From Cedecea davisae DSM 4568 (lineage in GTDB: Bacteria > Pseudomonadota > Gammaproteobacteria > Enterobacterales > Enterobacteriaceae), in the NCBI RefSeq assembly GCF_000412335.2, contig NZ_KE161030.1, positions 1,366,031-1,430,030 on the forward strand: 64,000 nt of DNA, read 5' to 3'. The position numbers and the translations under genes were made by a program. The notes beneath the pieces were generated by a model that worked only from the letters and a program-made list of their open reading frames with translations, was not told the origin of the DNA and ran no database searches. Below are positions 27,953 to 36,911 of the stretch, piece by piece (within the stretch, counting starts at the first letter, position 1; every line of letters begins with the position of its first letter).

Positions 27953-30063
27953 GCGGCAGCCTCCGGTTTAGCTTTTTTTGCCTCGAATTTCGCGAGCTTT
28001 CTGTTGCGGCGGCTACGCCAGAAAATGCCCCACAGTCGACCCGCGCTGCGCAATACGCCCGCCATAGAGCGGCGAAGGCTGTCTTTTGCGTGCGGCGTTT
28101 CGAGCCAGGCATCCGCCCTCGCCAGCACTACGCGCACCAGCTCGCGGCGCTTATGCAGGGGAATATCGCCAAACTGCAGGCGCAGAATGTCGTCGTTGGC
28201 GAAAACCTTTTTGCCGGGGATGCAAACCGCCGCGCTGTTGAGCAGCAGTTCCACTGCTTCAACTTCTTCGTTATTCAGCGCCGGGTCGGGGTTAATCACC
28301 TGCATTCCGCCCATCGACAAATCGCGGCTGACGGTGCGCAGGCTGGCTCCGTTAGTGAAATGGACAATGGTCGGGATAGCGATATCTATACGGATGCTTT
28401 TACGCACCTGTTTTGACTCATTGGCCACGGCAATCGACGCCAGCAGAATAATCAGGCTGTAGGTGGCCCAGCCGACGTTGAGCAACAGTACCCACGGCTC
28501 GATACCCAGACGCGTTTGGGTAAAGAAGCGGGCGATACCCGCAATCACGCCCGCACCCAGCAGCACGGCGACCACCATGTGGGGCATTACGATGTGGGCG
28601 TCGAAGTATTCTTTCTCCAGCGTGTCGCCTTTATCCGTCACGTTGAATTTGCCTTTGCGCGGCGAAAGGAAGGTTACGAGGGTCGGAATAACCAGGTGGA
28701 AGCACATCACCGTTTCGTAGACTTCGCCCCAGAAGGAGAAGCGATAGCGGCCGTTGAGGCGGGAGTTAAGCACCGTCGCCATCACCAGATGCGGCAGCGA
28801 ATAGGCAAAAATCATGCTGGCCGAAGAGGCAATAATGTTTTGATTAAACAGCAGGTAAGCCAGCGGCGCGGTTAAAAACGCAATGCGCGGCAGGCCGTAC
28901 TGGAAGTGCAGAATGGCGTTTAGATAACACAGGCGCTGCTGCCATTTTAAGCCGCGGCCAAACAGTGGGTTATCCAGCAGCAGGATTTGGGTCATGCCGC
29001 GCGCCCAGCGAGTACGCTGGATGACGTGCAGCGTGAGGCGCTCGGTAGCCAGTCCTGCCGAAAGGCGCAGGCCGAGAAACGCGGAATTCCAGCCCAGACG
29101 CTGCATTTTCAGCGCGGTGTGGGCATCTTCGGTCACCGTTTCGACGGCAAAACCGCCGATCTCTTCCAGCGCACAGCGGCGGATAACCGCGCAGGAGCCG
29201 CAGAAGAAGGTGGCGTTCCAGTTATCATTCCCTTTTTGAACCGGGCCGTAGAACAGCATCCCTTCGTTCGGGGCCTCGCCCGCGGCGGGCAGGTTGCGCT
29301 CAAACGGATCTTTTGAATAGAAGTAGTGCGGCGTCTGGATAAGCGCCAGCTTTTCATCACGCAGGAAGCTACCAACGGTCGCCTGCAGGAAACCTCGCGT
29401 CGCAACGTGGTCGCAGTCGAAGATGCAAATAAGTTCGCCGTTTGTTTTCTTCATCGCCTTGTTGAGGTTACCGGCTTTGGCGTGCGCATTATCGTCGCGG
29501 GTGATATAGCCGACGTTGGCCTCGGCGGCGAAAACGGCAAATTCGCTGCGTTTCCCGTCGTCGAGAATGTAGATTTTGATTTTATCGCTCGGGTAGTCCA
29601 TGCACTGGGCCGCCAGAACCGTATCCCGCACAATATCAAGACTCTCGTTATACGTTGGAACGTAAACGTCAACCGTCGGCCAGAGCGAAACGTCTTCCGG
29701 TAGCGGCTCAATTTCGCGCTCCAGCGGCCAGATAGTCTGCATATAGCCGAGCAGCATAATGGTCCAGGCGTAGATCTCTGCGGCAAACAGCCCCCAGCCG
29801 AGTGCGGCTTCAACCCAGGAGTTAAAGGAGAGCGTAGAGGTGGCGCGCCAGTAGATATAGCGGGTCGCCATCAGCAGCGACAGGGCGACAAGCGTTGTCG
29901 AAACCTTTTTATTGCTGCTGCGCCCCGCAACCAGCAGCACGCCTATCATCAACAGGCCAAACATAAACTGTTTATGTGCGGTCATCGGAGTGAGGACGAT
30001 CAAGGCCGCAGCGGGGAGTGCGACCAGCAGTAAAAACAGCGTTGAAAGCAGGCTTTTCATCAT
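27949..30063 (-). CDS. bcsA: Cellulose synthase catalytic subunit BcsA
   Basis: A 704-residue family-2 glycosyltransferase that polymerises UDP-glucose into beta-1,4-glucan and translocates it. N-terminal membrane helices are followed by the GT domain with VPTYNESLDIVRDTV, DDGKRSEF, CIFDCDHVATRGF (DxD), TVTEDAHTALKMQRLGW (TED) and QRTRWARGM (the Q..RW motif). More membrane helices follow, then a C-terminal PilZ domain that senses c-di-GMP (DLSMGGMQV, with upstream RKSIRIDI). It lacks the longer N-terminal extension of the E. coli enzyme. It lies 10 nt after bcsQ and overlaps bcsB. A diguanylate cyclase/phosphodiesterase pair is encoded about 4 kb further along. Confidence 0.97.
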   Translation of the reverse strand: MMKSLLSTLFLLLVALPAAALIVLTPMTAHKQFMFGLLMIGVLLVAGRSSNKKVSTTLVALSLLMATRYIYWRATSTLSFNSWVEAALGWGLFAAEIYAWTIMLLGYMQTIWPLEREIEPLPEDVSLWPTVDVYVPTYNESLDIVRDTVLAAQCMDYPSDKIKIYILDDGKRSEFAVFAAEANVGYITRDDNAHAKAGNLNKAMKKTNGELICIFDCDHVATRGFLQATVGSFLRDEKLALIQTPHYFYSKDPFERNLPAAGEAPNEGMLFYGPVQKGNDNWNATFFCGSCAVIRRCALEEIGGFAVETVTEDAHTALKMQRLGWNSAFLGLRLSAGLATERLTLHVIQRTRWARGMTQILLLDNPLFGRGLKWQQRLCYLNAILHFQYGLPRIAFLTAPLAYLLFNQNIIASSASMIFAYSLPHLVMATVLNSRLNGRYRFSFWGEVYETVMCFHLVIPTLVTFLSPRKGKFNVTDKGDTLEKEYFDAHIVMPHMVVAVLLGAGVIAGIARFFTQTRLGIEPWVLLLNVGWATYSLIILLASIAVANESKQVRKSIRIDIAIPTIVHFTNGASLRTVSRDLSMGGMQVINPDPALNNEEVEAVELLLNSAAVCIPGKKVFANDDILRLQFGDIPLHKRRELVRVVLARADAWLETPHAKDSLRRSMAGVLRSAGRLWGIFWRSRRNRKLAKFEAKKAKPEAAA

Positions 30064-30073
30064 TGAGTCATCG

Positions 30074-30862
30074 TCAAAGGGTTGGCAAGACGTCGTTGTT
30101 GCCGACGGTGATGTTCAGCAAATGTGAGAGCTGTTTTTCCAGGGCATCGATGTCGAACAGGGCTGAACTGGATGGGCGATAAAGGCGCAGCGGTTTTTGG
30201 CTCGCCAGCGCGGCAGGGACGGAGCTGTCCTGGTGTATATCGCCCAGCAGCCTGTCGCCGATGCGCTGGCGGAGATATACCCCGATGTCGTGGTTCATCT
30301 CGTAGCGAGGATCGATTTTGTTGAGTACAAAATAGTGCTGCCCGTTTTTGTTTAGCGGCATGCCGAGGAACGCCTGCTTGTCTATTTTTTCCAGCAGCGT
30401 CGGCGCGATGCCGTCGGCCAGCAGCGTGACAAGATGCAAATCGATAAGCTCGTGTAGCGCCCCAAGTGCGGCATGCGGCCCGGCGGGCATATCCACGATA
30501 ATGACCAGACCCTGGTGTTTAGTGATGCCGGCCAGGCTGCGGCGCACGGTTTCCGGTTTTTCGCTTAGCAGGTGCTGAAAAGCCTCGCGCTGTTCCCGGC
30601 TTGCTTCGCCGTAGGGCAGTAAATAAAGATTGGTATCAACCTTGAGGATGTTCTGTCCCCAGTCCGGGGTAGTCACGGCGTGGGGAACGAATCCGTGAGC
30701 GTCATCCAGCGTGAGGTTAAAATGCAGACGCAGCGCGTTCTGCTCGTTTAAGTCCAGCAGCAGCACCTTATTACCTCGGGTCGCGTAAGCGCTGGCAAGG
30801 TTAGCGGCGATCGTGGTACGCCCGCTGCCCCCCTGGGGAGAACAAATGCAAATCATCGGCAT
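30074..30862 (-). CDS. bcsQ: Cellulose biosynthesis MinD-like ATPase BcsQ
   Basis: A 262-residue ParA/MinD-superfamily protein: CSPQGGSGRTTIAANLA at the N-terminus (deviant Walker A), VLLLDLNEQNALRLHFN, and GLVIIVDMPAGPH (Walker B/switch). The usual P-loop lysine after the second Gly is replaced by Arg 15. BcsQ proteins help localise or assemble the cellulose synthase complex. It overlaps bcsO and precedes bcsA by 10 nt. Confidence 0.9.
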   Translation of the reverse strand: MPMICICSPQGGSGRTTIAANLASAYATRGNKVLLLDLNEQNALRLHFNLTLDDAHGFVPHAVTTPDWGQNILKVDTNLYLLPYGEASREQREAFQHLLSEKPETVRRSLAGITKHQGLVIIVDMPAGPHAALGALHELIDLHLVTLLADGIAPTLLEKIDKQAFLGMPLNKNGQHYFVLNKIDPRYEMNHDIGVYLRQRIGDRLLGDIHQDSSVPAALASQKPLRLYRPSSSALFDIDALEKQLSHLLNITVGNNDVLPTL

Positions 30863-31329
30863 GATGCGATCCTGTTGAACAAGGTTGAAAGCGGCAACTC
30901 ACGCTCGGGCTGTGCCTGCTGGTTATTGGTCTGGTGATGACCAGAGGGTTTGAACAGCGTGGAGAAGCGTTCTATTTCTCGGTCTGAGAATGCTTTGTCA
31001 CCAGCCGATGGGCGGGTTCTTACCCTGGACTGGTCGCCAGCGGCGCGGCCTGAAGGCTGGTTTTCTGCAACGATGACCCGGGATGGGGAATCCGCTGGTG
31101 GTTGAATCTCTATCGCTGCGGGCATCTTTTTTTCTATCGCAGCAATATTATTAAATTCGCTGGTGCCGGTAATTTGTGGATTAATCGCGTCGCTCAGTGC
31201 AAGCCCATTTATTCTTTCAATGATGCTCCATTTCGCCAGAGCATTATCCGCGTTGTATTCTGATAATATTTTATAGTTGCCGACACCGGTTTTAAGAGTG
31301 AAGCCAGTGATATCGTCATAACCTTGCAT
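30853..31329 (-). CDS. bcsO: Cellulose biosynthesis accessory protein BcsO
   Basis: ATG 31329 (MQGYDDITGF) is chosen over TTG 31344 because GAAAGG lies 8 nt upstream of it; this gives 158 residues. The N-terminal ~50 residues look folded (VGNYKILSEYNADNALAKWS), the middle is Pro/Gln-rich and probably disordered, and the C-terminus ends ELPLSTLFNRIASC. Position as the first gene before bcsQ, composition and the LSTLFNRI ending match what I know as BcsO, a small poorly conserved protein of bcsD-type operons. Its exact role is unknown. Confidence 0.75.
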   Translation of the reverse strand: MQGYDDITGFTLKTGVGNYKILSEYNADNALAKWSIIERINGLALSDAINPQITGTSEFNNIAAIEKKMPAAIEIQPPADSPSRVIVAENQPSGRAAGDQSRVRTRPSAGDKAFSDREIERFSTLFKPSGHHQTNNQQAQPERELPLSTLFNRIASCR

Positions 31330-31530
31330 AAATATACCTTTCAATAATTATGCTCCGTAATGGCGAAAATTAAGGAAGCATGACTAAGTTGCGATAATAA
31401 TTACTCGCCGCGCGCCGAACTGATGCAACTTGACCGCTGTGGCGGATAACCATTTCGGATGCGGTTGAGTATATTTGACGATGCCTCGCAAAAGAATATA
31501 TACCTTAAATTTACATATATTTATTGATTT

Positions 31531-31568
31531 AATTTCAATTTATAATTGATTTATAGGTTTTAATATTG
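31531..31568 (-). promoter_or_regulatory. AT-rich element shared with the upstream region of the diguanylate cyclase gene
   Basis: The core ATTTATAGGTTTTAATATTG (31549-31568) corresponds to ATTTATAGATTTTAATGTTG at 38040-38059 with two differences, and similarity extends leftward (TATAATTG versus TATAAATTA). Both lie upstream of - strand genes (bcsO and the GGDEF gene), roughly 200 and 110 nt from the starts. Chance similarity in AT-rich DNA is possible. Confidence 0.4.
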
Positions 31569-31896
31569 GTGGTTGGGCTGATTTTCGATATTTTGAACTT
31601 GTCGTTTTGTTGGCCGCTGGGTTTTTTTTATGACCATGGTGACTGCTGTCTGTAACACGCATCGATAAGTGGATACGAATGCATAACAATTTTGCTGTAT
31701 AATATTTACAGGGTGCGTAGTTGAGAATCAGAATAAATATCCTTTGACTCCATTGCCTTATTTTTATTGTGGGTAAAAGGGATTGCTCCTATTGATACTT
31801 CTGAGCGTCACTGTTAATGCTATTGTATAATTTTAAATAAATCTGATGAAGGCGACGAAATTAAATTGTATAAAGCTCTATTCGCTACTTATCTAC

Positions 31897-31926
31897 TTGA
31901 TAAATATCTTCCCGGCACCTTATACT
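31897..31926 (+). promoter_or_regulatory. Sigma-70-type promoter of the CadC-like regulator
   Basis: TTGATA at 31897-31902 and TATACT at 31921-31926, 18 bases apart; each box matches the consensus at five of six positions. The start codon is 30 nt past the -10 box, leaving a short leader with an AAAGGTGA ribosome-binding site. Confidence 0.6.
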
Positions 31927-31956
31927 CACTGCTAATTTACATATAAAGGTGAGCTT

Positions 31957-32766
31957 ATGCGTTATCGTATTAATCACTCGATAATCTATACGCCTGATGA
32001 TGGCACGGTTAAGCTTACCGCCGACGGTGAGAACGAAATCTCTTCCGGAGAAATTTCTCTGGCGCCGACGGCAAACCGCCTTTTAGCTATGCTGATTAGC
32101 CACCACGGCAGCATTCTTCAGCGTGATGAACTGCTGAACAATGTCTGGGATGCACACGGCCTGCGCGCTTCAAACAACAGCCTCAACCAATATATCAGCG
32201 TATTAAGGCGCAACTTCGCCGACCTCGGGCTGGAGGAAACGGTGATTGTCACCATTCCAACCGTGGGCTTTATGTTCAGCAAGGATATTCAGGTCATCGT
32301 TGAAGATGCCCCGGCTGCCGGGGCGCGGGTTCAGGCATCCTCCTCCCCGCGGCCCGCCGCCTCTCCGCCCGGTGAAGGGGCAGAAGGTGCTATTCCCCGC
32401 GCGGCAAAATTTAAGAAATGGGCCATAGTGGCAGCCTTAGCGCTGCTTACCGCGGCTAACGGCTGGTTTTTCCTTCGCCCTAATTCCGCTGCCCCAGTGT
32501 TTGAGCAACGCTTCCTGCTAGGCACGCTGGAAAGCTGCCCGGTTTATACCTTCTACAAAACGGACAGTTCCAGCCAGAGCAAGTATATGGACCTGGTGCG
32601 CAAGAGCATGGAGCGAGCCAGTTTTCACTGCAAGCCGGATAGAGAAATCTTTTTCAAAATTGAAGATCGTGCGCTTTATCATCAAAAAGCAACGATGTTT
32701 ATCGCGATTTGTAGCCGACTCAAAGAGAATGAATTCTCCGGCTGCCGCAGCTATTACACTAACTAA
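31957..32766 (+). CDS. Membrane-anchored winged-helix regulator (CadC/ToxR type)
   Basis: A 269-residue protein with an OmpR/PhoB-type winged helix at residues ~30-110 (LAPTANRLLAMLISHHGSIL; SLNQYISVLRRNFADLGL; IPTVGFMFS), a Pro/Ala-rich linker, one membrane helix (WAIVAALALLTAANGWFFL, ~residues 152-170) and a ~95-residue periplasmic domain with several Cys (ESCPVYTFY, HCKPD, ICSRL, GCRSYY). Such proteins sense periplasmic conditions and bind DNA from the membrane. It is followed after 12 nt by a FidL-like protein, its usual partner. Target genes are unknown; the divergent bcs operon is an obvious candidate. Confidence 0.85.
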   Translation: MRYRINHSIIYTPDDGTVKLTADGENEISSGEISLAPTANRLLAMLISHHGSILQRDELLNNVWDAHGLRASNNSLNQYISVLRRNFADLGLEETVIVTIPTVGFMFSKDIQVIVEDAPAAGARVQASSSPRPAASPPGEGAEGAIPRAAKFKKWAIVAALALLTAANGWFFLRPNSAAPVFEQRFLLGTLESCPVYTFYKTDSSSQSKYMDLVRKSMERASFHCKPDREIFFKIEDRALYHQKATMFIAICSRLKENEFSGCRSYYTN

Positions 32767-32778
32767 GCGACCGTTCTG

Positions 32779-33264
32779 ATGAGAAAAATAATCGTTGCCG
32801 TGCTGTTCATTAACGTCGCTTTTGCGCTTTGGGCGCTGTACCTGCGCGCGCCGCTAACCTCCCGGGGGCTGAACGTTTTTTGTGAAGCATCGCTTAAATT
32901 GAGTAACGACAGGGATGGCTCGGTATTTGATTTCGACGGCACAATAGTCACGCGATTTAAAAACGACGGGACGGGCTACCTCGACCTGCTGGGCGTTGCC
33001 GGCCGGCAGGGGAAAATTTATAACGTTTCTCGTGAGGTTAACTTTAGCTGGGTACCGAAAGACGAGGACGGTATTTATGGCATCACGCTGCATACCGCCA
33101 CGGTGACCCAGGGGGATAATACGCCGAACGAACTGGTGGAAAACAACATTACCGGGCGTATGAACGTGGTCAACAGCTACATTGTGCGCCACGCCAACCA
33201 CAACACCTGGAGCATCGGCAACATCTATACGCCAATTGTTATGTGCGTGGACAAAAAGAACTAA
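32779..33264 (+). CDS. FidL-like membrane protein, partner of the upstream regulator
   Basis: A 161-residue protein with one N-terminal membrane helix (IIVAVLFINVAFALWALYL) and a periplasmic domain starting LNVFCEASLKLSND and ending PIVMCVDKKN, a likely Cys-Cys bridge. It matches what I know as FidL-like proteins, which are commonly encoded directly after CadC-type regulators and probably modulate them, in the way ToxS modulates ToxR (inference). It is co-transcribed with the regulator. Confidence 0.75.
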   Translation: MRKIIVAVLFINVAFALWALYLRAPLTSRGLNVFCEASLKLSNDRDGSVFDFDGTIVTRFKNDGTGYLDLLGVAGRQGKIYNVSREVNFSWVPKDEDGIYGITLHTATVTQGDNTPNELVENNITGRMNVVNSYIVRHANHNTWSIGNIYTPIVMCVDKKN

Positions 33265-33268
33265 TGTC

Positions 33269-33292
33269 TCGGGAGCAGGTTTTCGCTCCCGA
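33269..33292. terminator. Hairpin between the convergent FidL-like and galU genes
   Basis: TCGGGAGC at 33269-33276 and its perfect complement GCTCCCGA at 33285-33292, with an 8-nt loop. It lies directly after the FidL-like stop and 5 nt beyond the galU stop on the other strand. Only short T-runs follow, so the strength is uncertain. Confidence 0.55.
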
Positions 33293-33297
33293 AACTT

Positions 33298-34179
33298 TCA
33301 ATTTTTTACCGCCGTTTCTAACCACTCTCGAAATACTACCCCCAGAGCAGGGTTAGCCAGCGCGTGCTCGACAAACGCCTGGGCATAACCTAGTTTGTTG
33401 CCGCAGTCGTGGCTTTTCCCTTCGAGCGCAAAAGCCGCAACCGGCTCAAGCGACATCAGTTTTTCAATCGCATCGGTAAGCTGAATTTCATCCCCGGCAC
33501 CCGGCTGCGTCTGGCTTAACAGCGGCCAGATATCCGGTGAGAGCACATAGCGCCCGACGATGGCGAGGTTAGACGGCGCGTCTTCAGGGCGTGGTTTTTC
33601 CACCACGCGGCAGGCAACGTGGCTGCTGCCGGGTTTCAGCGTCGCACCCTGGCAGTCGGCCACGCCATAGTTCGCCACTTCATCCCACGGAACCGGGGCG
33701 ACCATTATCTGGCTCATACCGGTTTGCCGGTAATTTTGCAGCATGGTTTTCAAATTGCCGTGGCCTGGCTCAATGATAACGTCGGGCAGAAGAACAGCGA
33801 AGGGGCTATCGCCGATCAGCGGCAGGGCACACAAAATCGCGTGTCCCAGCCCTTTGGCCACGTTCTGGCGGACCGCCATGATCGAGACATCCGGCGGACA
33901 GATAGATTTTACCTCTTCGAGCAGCTGGCGTTTGACGCGCTGTTCCAGCATGGCTTCCAGCTCAAAGCTGGTATCGAAATGATTTTCGATGGCGTTTTTG
34001 GAAGAGTGGGTGACCAGCACAATGTCTTTGATACCCGCCGCGATGCACTCTTCCACGATATATTGGATCAGCGGCTTATCAACCAGCGGCAGCATCTCTT
34101 TCGGAATGGCTTTGGTTGCGGGCAGCATACGGGTGCCAAGACCCGCCACGGGAATAATGGCTTTAGTAACTGAACTCAT
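33298..34179 (-). CDS. galU: UTP-glucose-1-phosphate uridylyltransferase (GalU-type paralogue)
   Basis: A 293-residue enzyme making UDP-glucose from UTP and glucose-1-phosphate. It has the GalU signature ([20 protein letters not shown]), [67 protein letters not shown] and [16 protein letters not shown]. The catalytic [11 protein letters not shown] is intact, unlike GalF (GLGMHML). The ATG has GAGG upstream. Its place next to the cellulose operon and c-di-GMP enzymes suggests a dedicated UDP-glucose supply for BcsA, with the housekeeping galU presumably elsewhere (inference). Confidence 0.9.
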   Translation of the reverse strand: MSSVTKAIIPVAGLGTRMLPATKAIPKEMLPLVDKPLIQYIVEECIAAGIKDIVLVTHSSKNAIENHFDTSFELEAMLEQRVKRQLLEEVKSICPPDVSIMAVRQNVAKGLGHAILCALPLIGDSPFAVLLPDVIIEPGHGNLKTMLQNYRQTGMSQIMVAPVPWDEVANYGVADCQGATLKPGSSHVACRVVEKPRPEDAPSNLAIVGRYVLSPDIWPLLSQTQPGAGDEIQLTDAIEKLMSLEPVAAFALEGKSHDCGNKLGYAQAFVEHALANPALGVVFREWLETAVKN

Positions 34180-34223
34180 GAGGTCCTCGGTAAAGATATA
34201 GGCTTATAAAACGTGGTTTATCT

Positions 34224-34302
34224 GCACAGCAGGTTTGCCTGCTGTGCGGGGATTTAGCTAAAAGAGGATGACGGACGAGAGACGCGTAAGCGGGTTACGC
34301 GT
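34224..34302. other. Two perfect inverted repeats between galU and the EAL gene
   Basis: GCACAGCAGG / CCTGCTGTGC (34224-34233 and 34238-34247, 4-nt loop) and ACGCGTAA / TTACGCGT (34282-34289 and 34295-34302, 5-nt loop). They occupy the 149-nt gap downstream of the EAL gene and upstream of galU (both - strand). Neither is followed by a clear U-tract; they could be terminators, mRNA-stability hairpins or operators for galU. Confidence 0.5.
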
Positions 34303-34328
34303 GGGGTAAACTCTCGCCGTCAAATTCG

Positions 34329-36911
34329 TCAGGCGTTGGCGCTGCGGCCAAGCCAGCTTTTACCGGTGTCGAGCATCTCTTCCGGCCAGTCTTCAAATTT
34401 CATCGGTCGGCAGAAGTAGTAGCCTTGTGCTTTCTCGCAGCCCATTGAGGCCAGTTTTTCAGCAACCTCTACGGTTTCCACGCCTTCGGCAATCAGCGGT
34501 ACGTTGAACCCTTTAGCCAGCAAAATAACAGCCGAAATAATGGATTCATTTTTCTTGTCTTTAAGCACGTCCATCACGAAGTTTCTGTCGATTTTCAGAG
34601 CGTCGAACTCCAGCTTATGCAGGTAAGAAAGGCTGGAGAAGCCGGAGCCGAAATCGTCGATGGAAAGGGTGACGCCGTTTTTACGCAGCGTGGCGATGGT
34701 CTCTTTCAGCTCGTTATCGCCTTTGATCATGCTGGTTTCGGTAATTTCGATGCAGATATTGCTATTTTTCAGCCCGGCAGCGGCGATGGTGCTCAGCAGG
34801 TAGTCGCAGAAGTCCGGCTGGGTCAGTTCGATTATCGATACGTTGATGTGCAGCTTGAAGTCGACGGGGCAGAAGCCACGCCCAATCTGCGCCGCGAGTT
34901 CCCCGCACGCCTGGTTTATTATCCAGCGGCCAAGCTGGATGATAAACCCGGACTCTTCGGCAACGGCAATCAGCTTATCCGGACGAACCATACCCAGTTC
35001 AGGGTTGTTCCAGCGCAGCAGGCACTCGGCCTCTTTCACCGTGGTGGAGTCCAGCAGCACTATCGGCTGGTAAACCAGGAACAGCTCCTGATTTGGAATG
35101 GCGCCATACAGATGGTTAAGCATGGTGATGTTATTCAGCGCCTGCTCACGCAGCAAATCATCGTAAACCCGCGTGTGAACATTTTCGCTCTGGCGAGCCG
35201 ACTGCAGCGCGATGTTGGCGTGGGTGATGGCGGTGCTTAACGGAACGGTATCGTCAGGGCAGGTAACAAGGCCTGTGTGGCCGGTAAAGACAAACCCGGT
35301 ATTTTCGTACTCGCCTTCCGCTTCCTGCATCAGGCTCATCAGGCTTGCGGTGTAGGTTTCAAGCTGTTCCGGCATGTTCACCGGGCAGCAGATGATAAAC
35401 CTGTCTACCGCGTCGCGGGCCAGCACCACATCTTCGGGGAAGTGGCGGCTGATAAAGTCAATAAAGGCCTGGAGATAGCGCGTGGCGTAGCTGCTGCCGA
35501 GGTTGTTTATCATGGTCTGAACATTGCTCAGACTCACGATGCCAATTACGCCCTGGAAAGTCGGTTTCGCCTGGGTCAGCGCCGCCAGCAGCCCTTTTCG
35601 GGTCAGCAGGCCGGTTTCGCTGTCTATGTTTATCTGGTCTTCGAGCAGGGCAAAAGCGCTGTCCAGGTCGTTAGACATCTGGTGCAGGGCGCTGTCGAGC
35701 GAGTTCACTTCCTGGAACGACCAGCCCTGATTACGCTCAATTTTGCGACGCAGGGCGATGTCTGGTGCCTGCTCAGCAATTTTTTTCAGCGGGTTGACTA
35801 CAACAGAAAGAATGCGATGGGCGATGAAGCAGCTGACTAAAAAGACCAGTACGGCAATCAGAATAGTGATGCTGCGGTAGCCGGAAAGTTTACCGAGCAG
35901 TTCATTTTCAGAAACCAGCACCACCATGTGCCAACCCTTGAGGTTTTGAGAATCGCCCACTTTGATGACTTTGCAAAAGTAGCGTGTGCCGTCCACTTCA
36001 ATTTTATTAATGGTGCCGTCGTCCTTGCGCAAAAACTCGGCGGTAGCCTTGACGACCGGCTCTTCGCTTTGCGAAACCAACGGCAGGTCGGCGCCGCTTT
36101 GCTCGGCCAGGCCGTGAACTCTTTGGTTTTGAATCAGCTCCGGGGCAGAGGTGGCGATTATCTGCTGTTTGTCGTTTACCAGGTAAATCAGGCTATGTTC
36201 TGCGGTGGTGAGACTGGTAAGAAAGCGGCTCAGGCGACTAAGGCGTAAATCGCTGGAAACCACGCCGATATACGCGCCATTGCGGTCAAGAACAGGGGAG
36301 CTAAAGGAGATACTGACGCCGGACTCGGAGTTTACATCGCGGTAGGCGTTACTCCACATCGAGGTGTGGGCCTGGTTGACGGCGCTAAACCAGGGGCGTT
36401 CAAACAGGTTGTAGTTATCGACGGTGTACATCACCGGGCTGGTGTCGGTGCCGTCGCGATAAAACACCAGTTTGTTATCGGTGTCGGCGTTCTTTTTAAT
36501 CTGAAACGTCCAGTTTGACTCCAGATCGCGGTTAAAGCCGACATAGTTACCCTCAACGCTGCCGAAAGCGATGGAGCTCAGCAGCGAGTCACGGGTAAAC
36601 ATCTGGGTCATCACTTTATATAAATAGTTGCTGATGTCGGTGAATGCTTTGCCTCTGTCGCCCGCATCCAGCGTTTTAATGAACAGCGTGGCGATAGAGT
36701 TAGCCTGCTGCGGGATATAAATATAGTAATTAAGCGCGTTTCCCACGGCCTCGCCGCGGGTATTTATAATGCGTTCACTCATTACGTTGAGGGTGTCATT
36801 TTCGCGGTAAAACTGGATATATACCACGCTGACGATAGTCACCGATGCAAAGATAAAGAACACAATAAATATGGCTGTTCGCAGTGACAGCTGAAGCTTC
36901 CTGACCATCAT
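34329..36911 (-). CDS. dCache-HAMP-degenerate GGDEF-EAL c-di-GMP phosphodiesterase
   Basis: An 860-residue membrane protein. An N-terminal helix (AIFIVFFIFASVTIVSVVYI) and a second one (ILIAVLVFLVSCFIAHRIL) flank a ~300-residue periplasmic Cache-type sensor (NYNLFERPWFSAVNQAHTSM; GVVSSDLRLSRLSRFL). A HAMP follows, then a GGDEF-like domain whose signature is replaced by RDAVDRF and so cannot make c-di-GMP, then an EAL domain. The EAL motif reads ECL (AECLLRW); other catalytic elements are present: EITETSMI, DDFGSGFSSLSYL, KIDRNF and AEGVET. It most likely hydrolyses c-di-GMP in response to a periplasmic ligand. Its start overlaps the stop of the diguanylate cyclase gene upstream, so opposing enzymes are made together. 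Confidence 0.9.
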   Translation of the reverse strand: MMVRKLQLSLRTAIFIVFFIFASVTIVSVVYIQFYRENDTLNVMSERIINTRGEAVGNALNYYIYIPQQANSIATLFIKTLDAGDRGKAFTDISNYLYKVMTQMFTRDSLLSSIAFGSVEGNYVGFNRDLESNWTFQIKKNADTDNKLVFYRDGTDTSPVMYTVDNYNLFERPWFSAVNQAHTSMWSNAYRDVNSESGVSISFSSPVLDRNGAYIGVVSSDLRLSRLSRFLTSLTTAEHSLIYLVNDKQQIIATSAPELIQNQRVHGLAEQSGADLPLVSQSEEPVVKATAEFLRKDDGTINKIEVDGTRYFCKVIKVGDSQNLKGWHMVVLVSENELLGKLSGYRSITILIAVLVFLVSCFIAHRILSVVVNPLKKIAEQAPDIALRRKIERNQGWSFQEVNSLDSALHQMSNDLDSAFALLEDQINIDSETGLLTRKGLLAALTQAKPTFQGVIGIVSLSNVQTMINNLGSSYATRYLQAFIDFISRHFPEDVVLARDAVDRFIICCPVNMPEQLETYTASLMSLMQEAEGEYENTGFVFTGHTGLVTCPDDTVPLSTAITHANIALQSARQSENVHTRVYDDLLREQALNNITMLNHLYGAIPNQELFLVYQPIVLLDSTTVKEAECLLRWNNPELGMVRPDKLIAVAEESGFIIQLGRWIINQACGELAAQIGRGFCPVDFKLHINVSIIELTQPDFCDYLLSTIAAAGLKNSNICIEITETSMIKGDNELKETIATLRKNGVTLSIDDFGSGFSSLSYLHKLEFDALKIDRNFVMDVLKDKKNESIISAVILLAKGFNVPLIAEGVETVEVAEKLASMGCEKAQGYYFCRPMKFEDWPEEMLDTGKSWLGRSANA

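Larger units (their letters stand above)
31330..31956. promoter_or_regulatory. Divergent control region of the bcs operon and the CadC-like regulator
   Basis: About 630 AT-rich bases with no convincing gene. Transcription must leave leftward into bcsO and rightward into the membrane regulator. It holds the rightward promoter at 31897-31926 and an AT-rich element at 31531-31568 that is similar to one upstream of the diguanylate cyclase gene. A long AT-rich leader like this is typical of H-NS-silenced and CsgD-type biofilm promoters, but no specific binding site can be assigned by eye. Confidence 0.6.

Noticed and set aside
33298-34179. GalF instead of GalU
   Set aside because: The nucleotide-binding segment is [16 protein letters not shown] as in GalU, not GLGMHML as in GalF.
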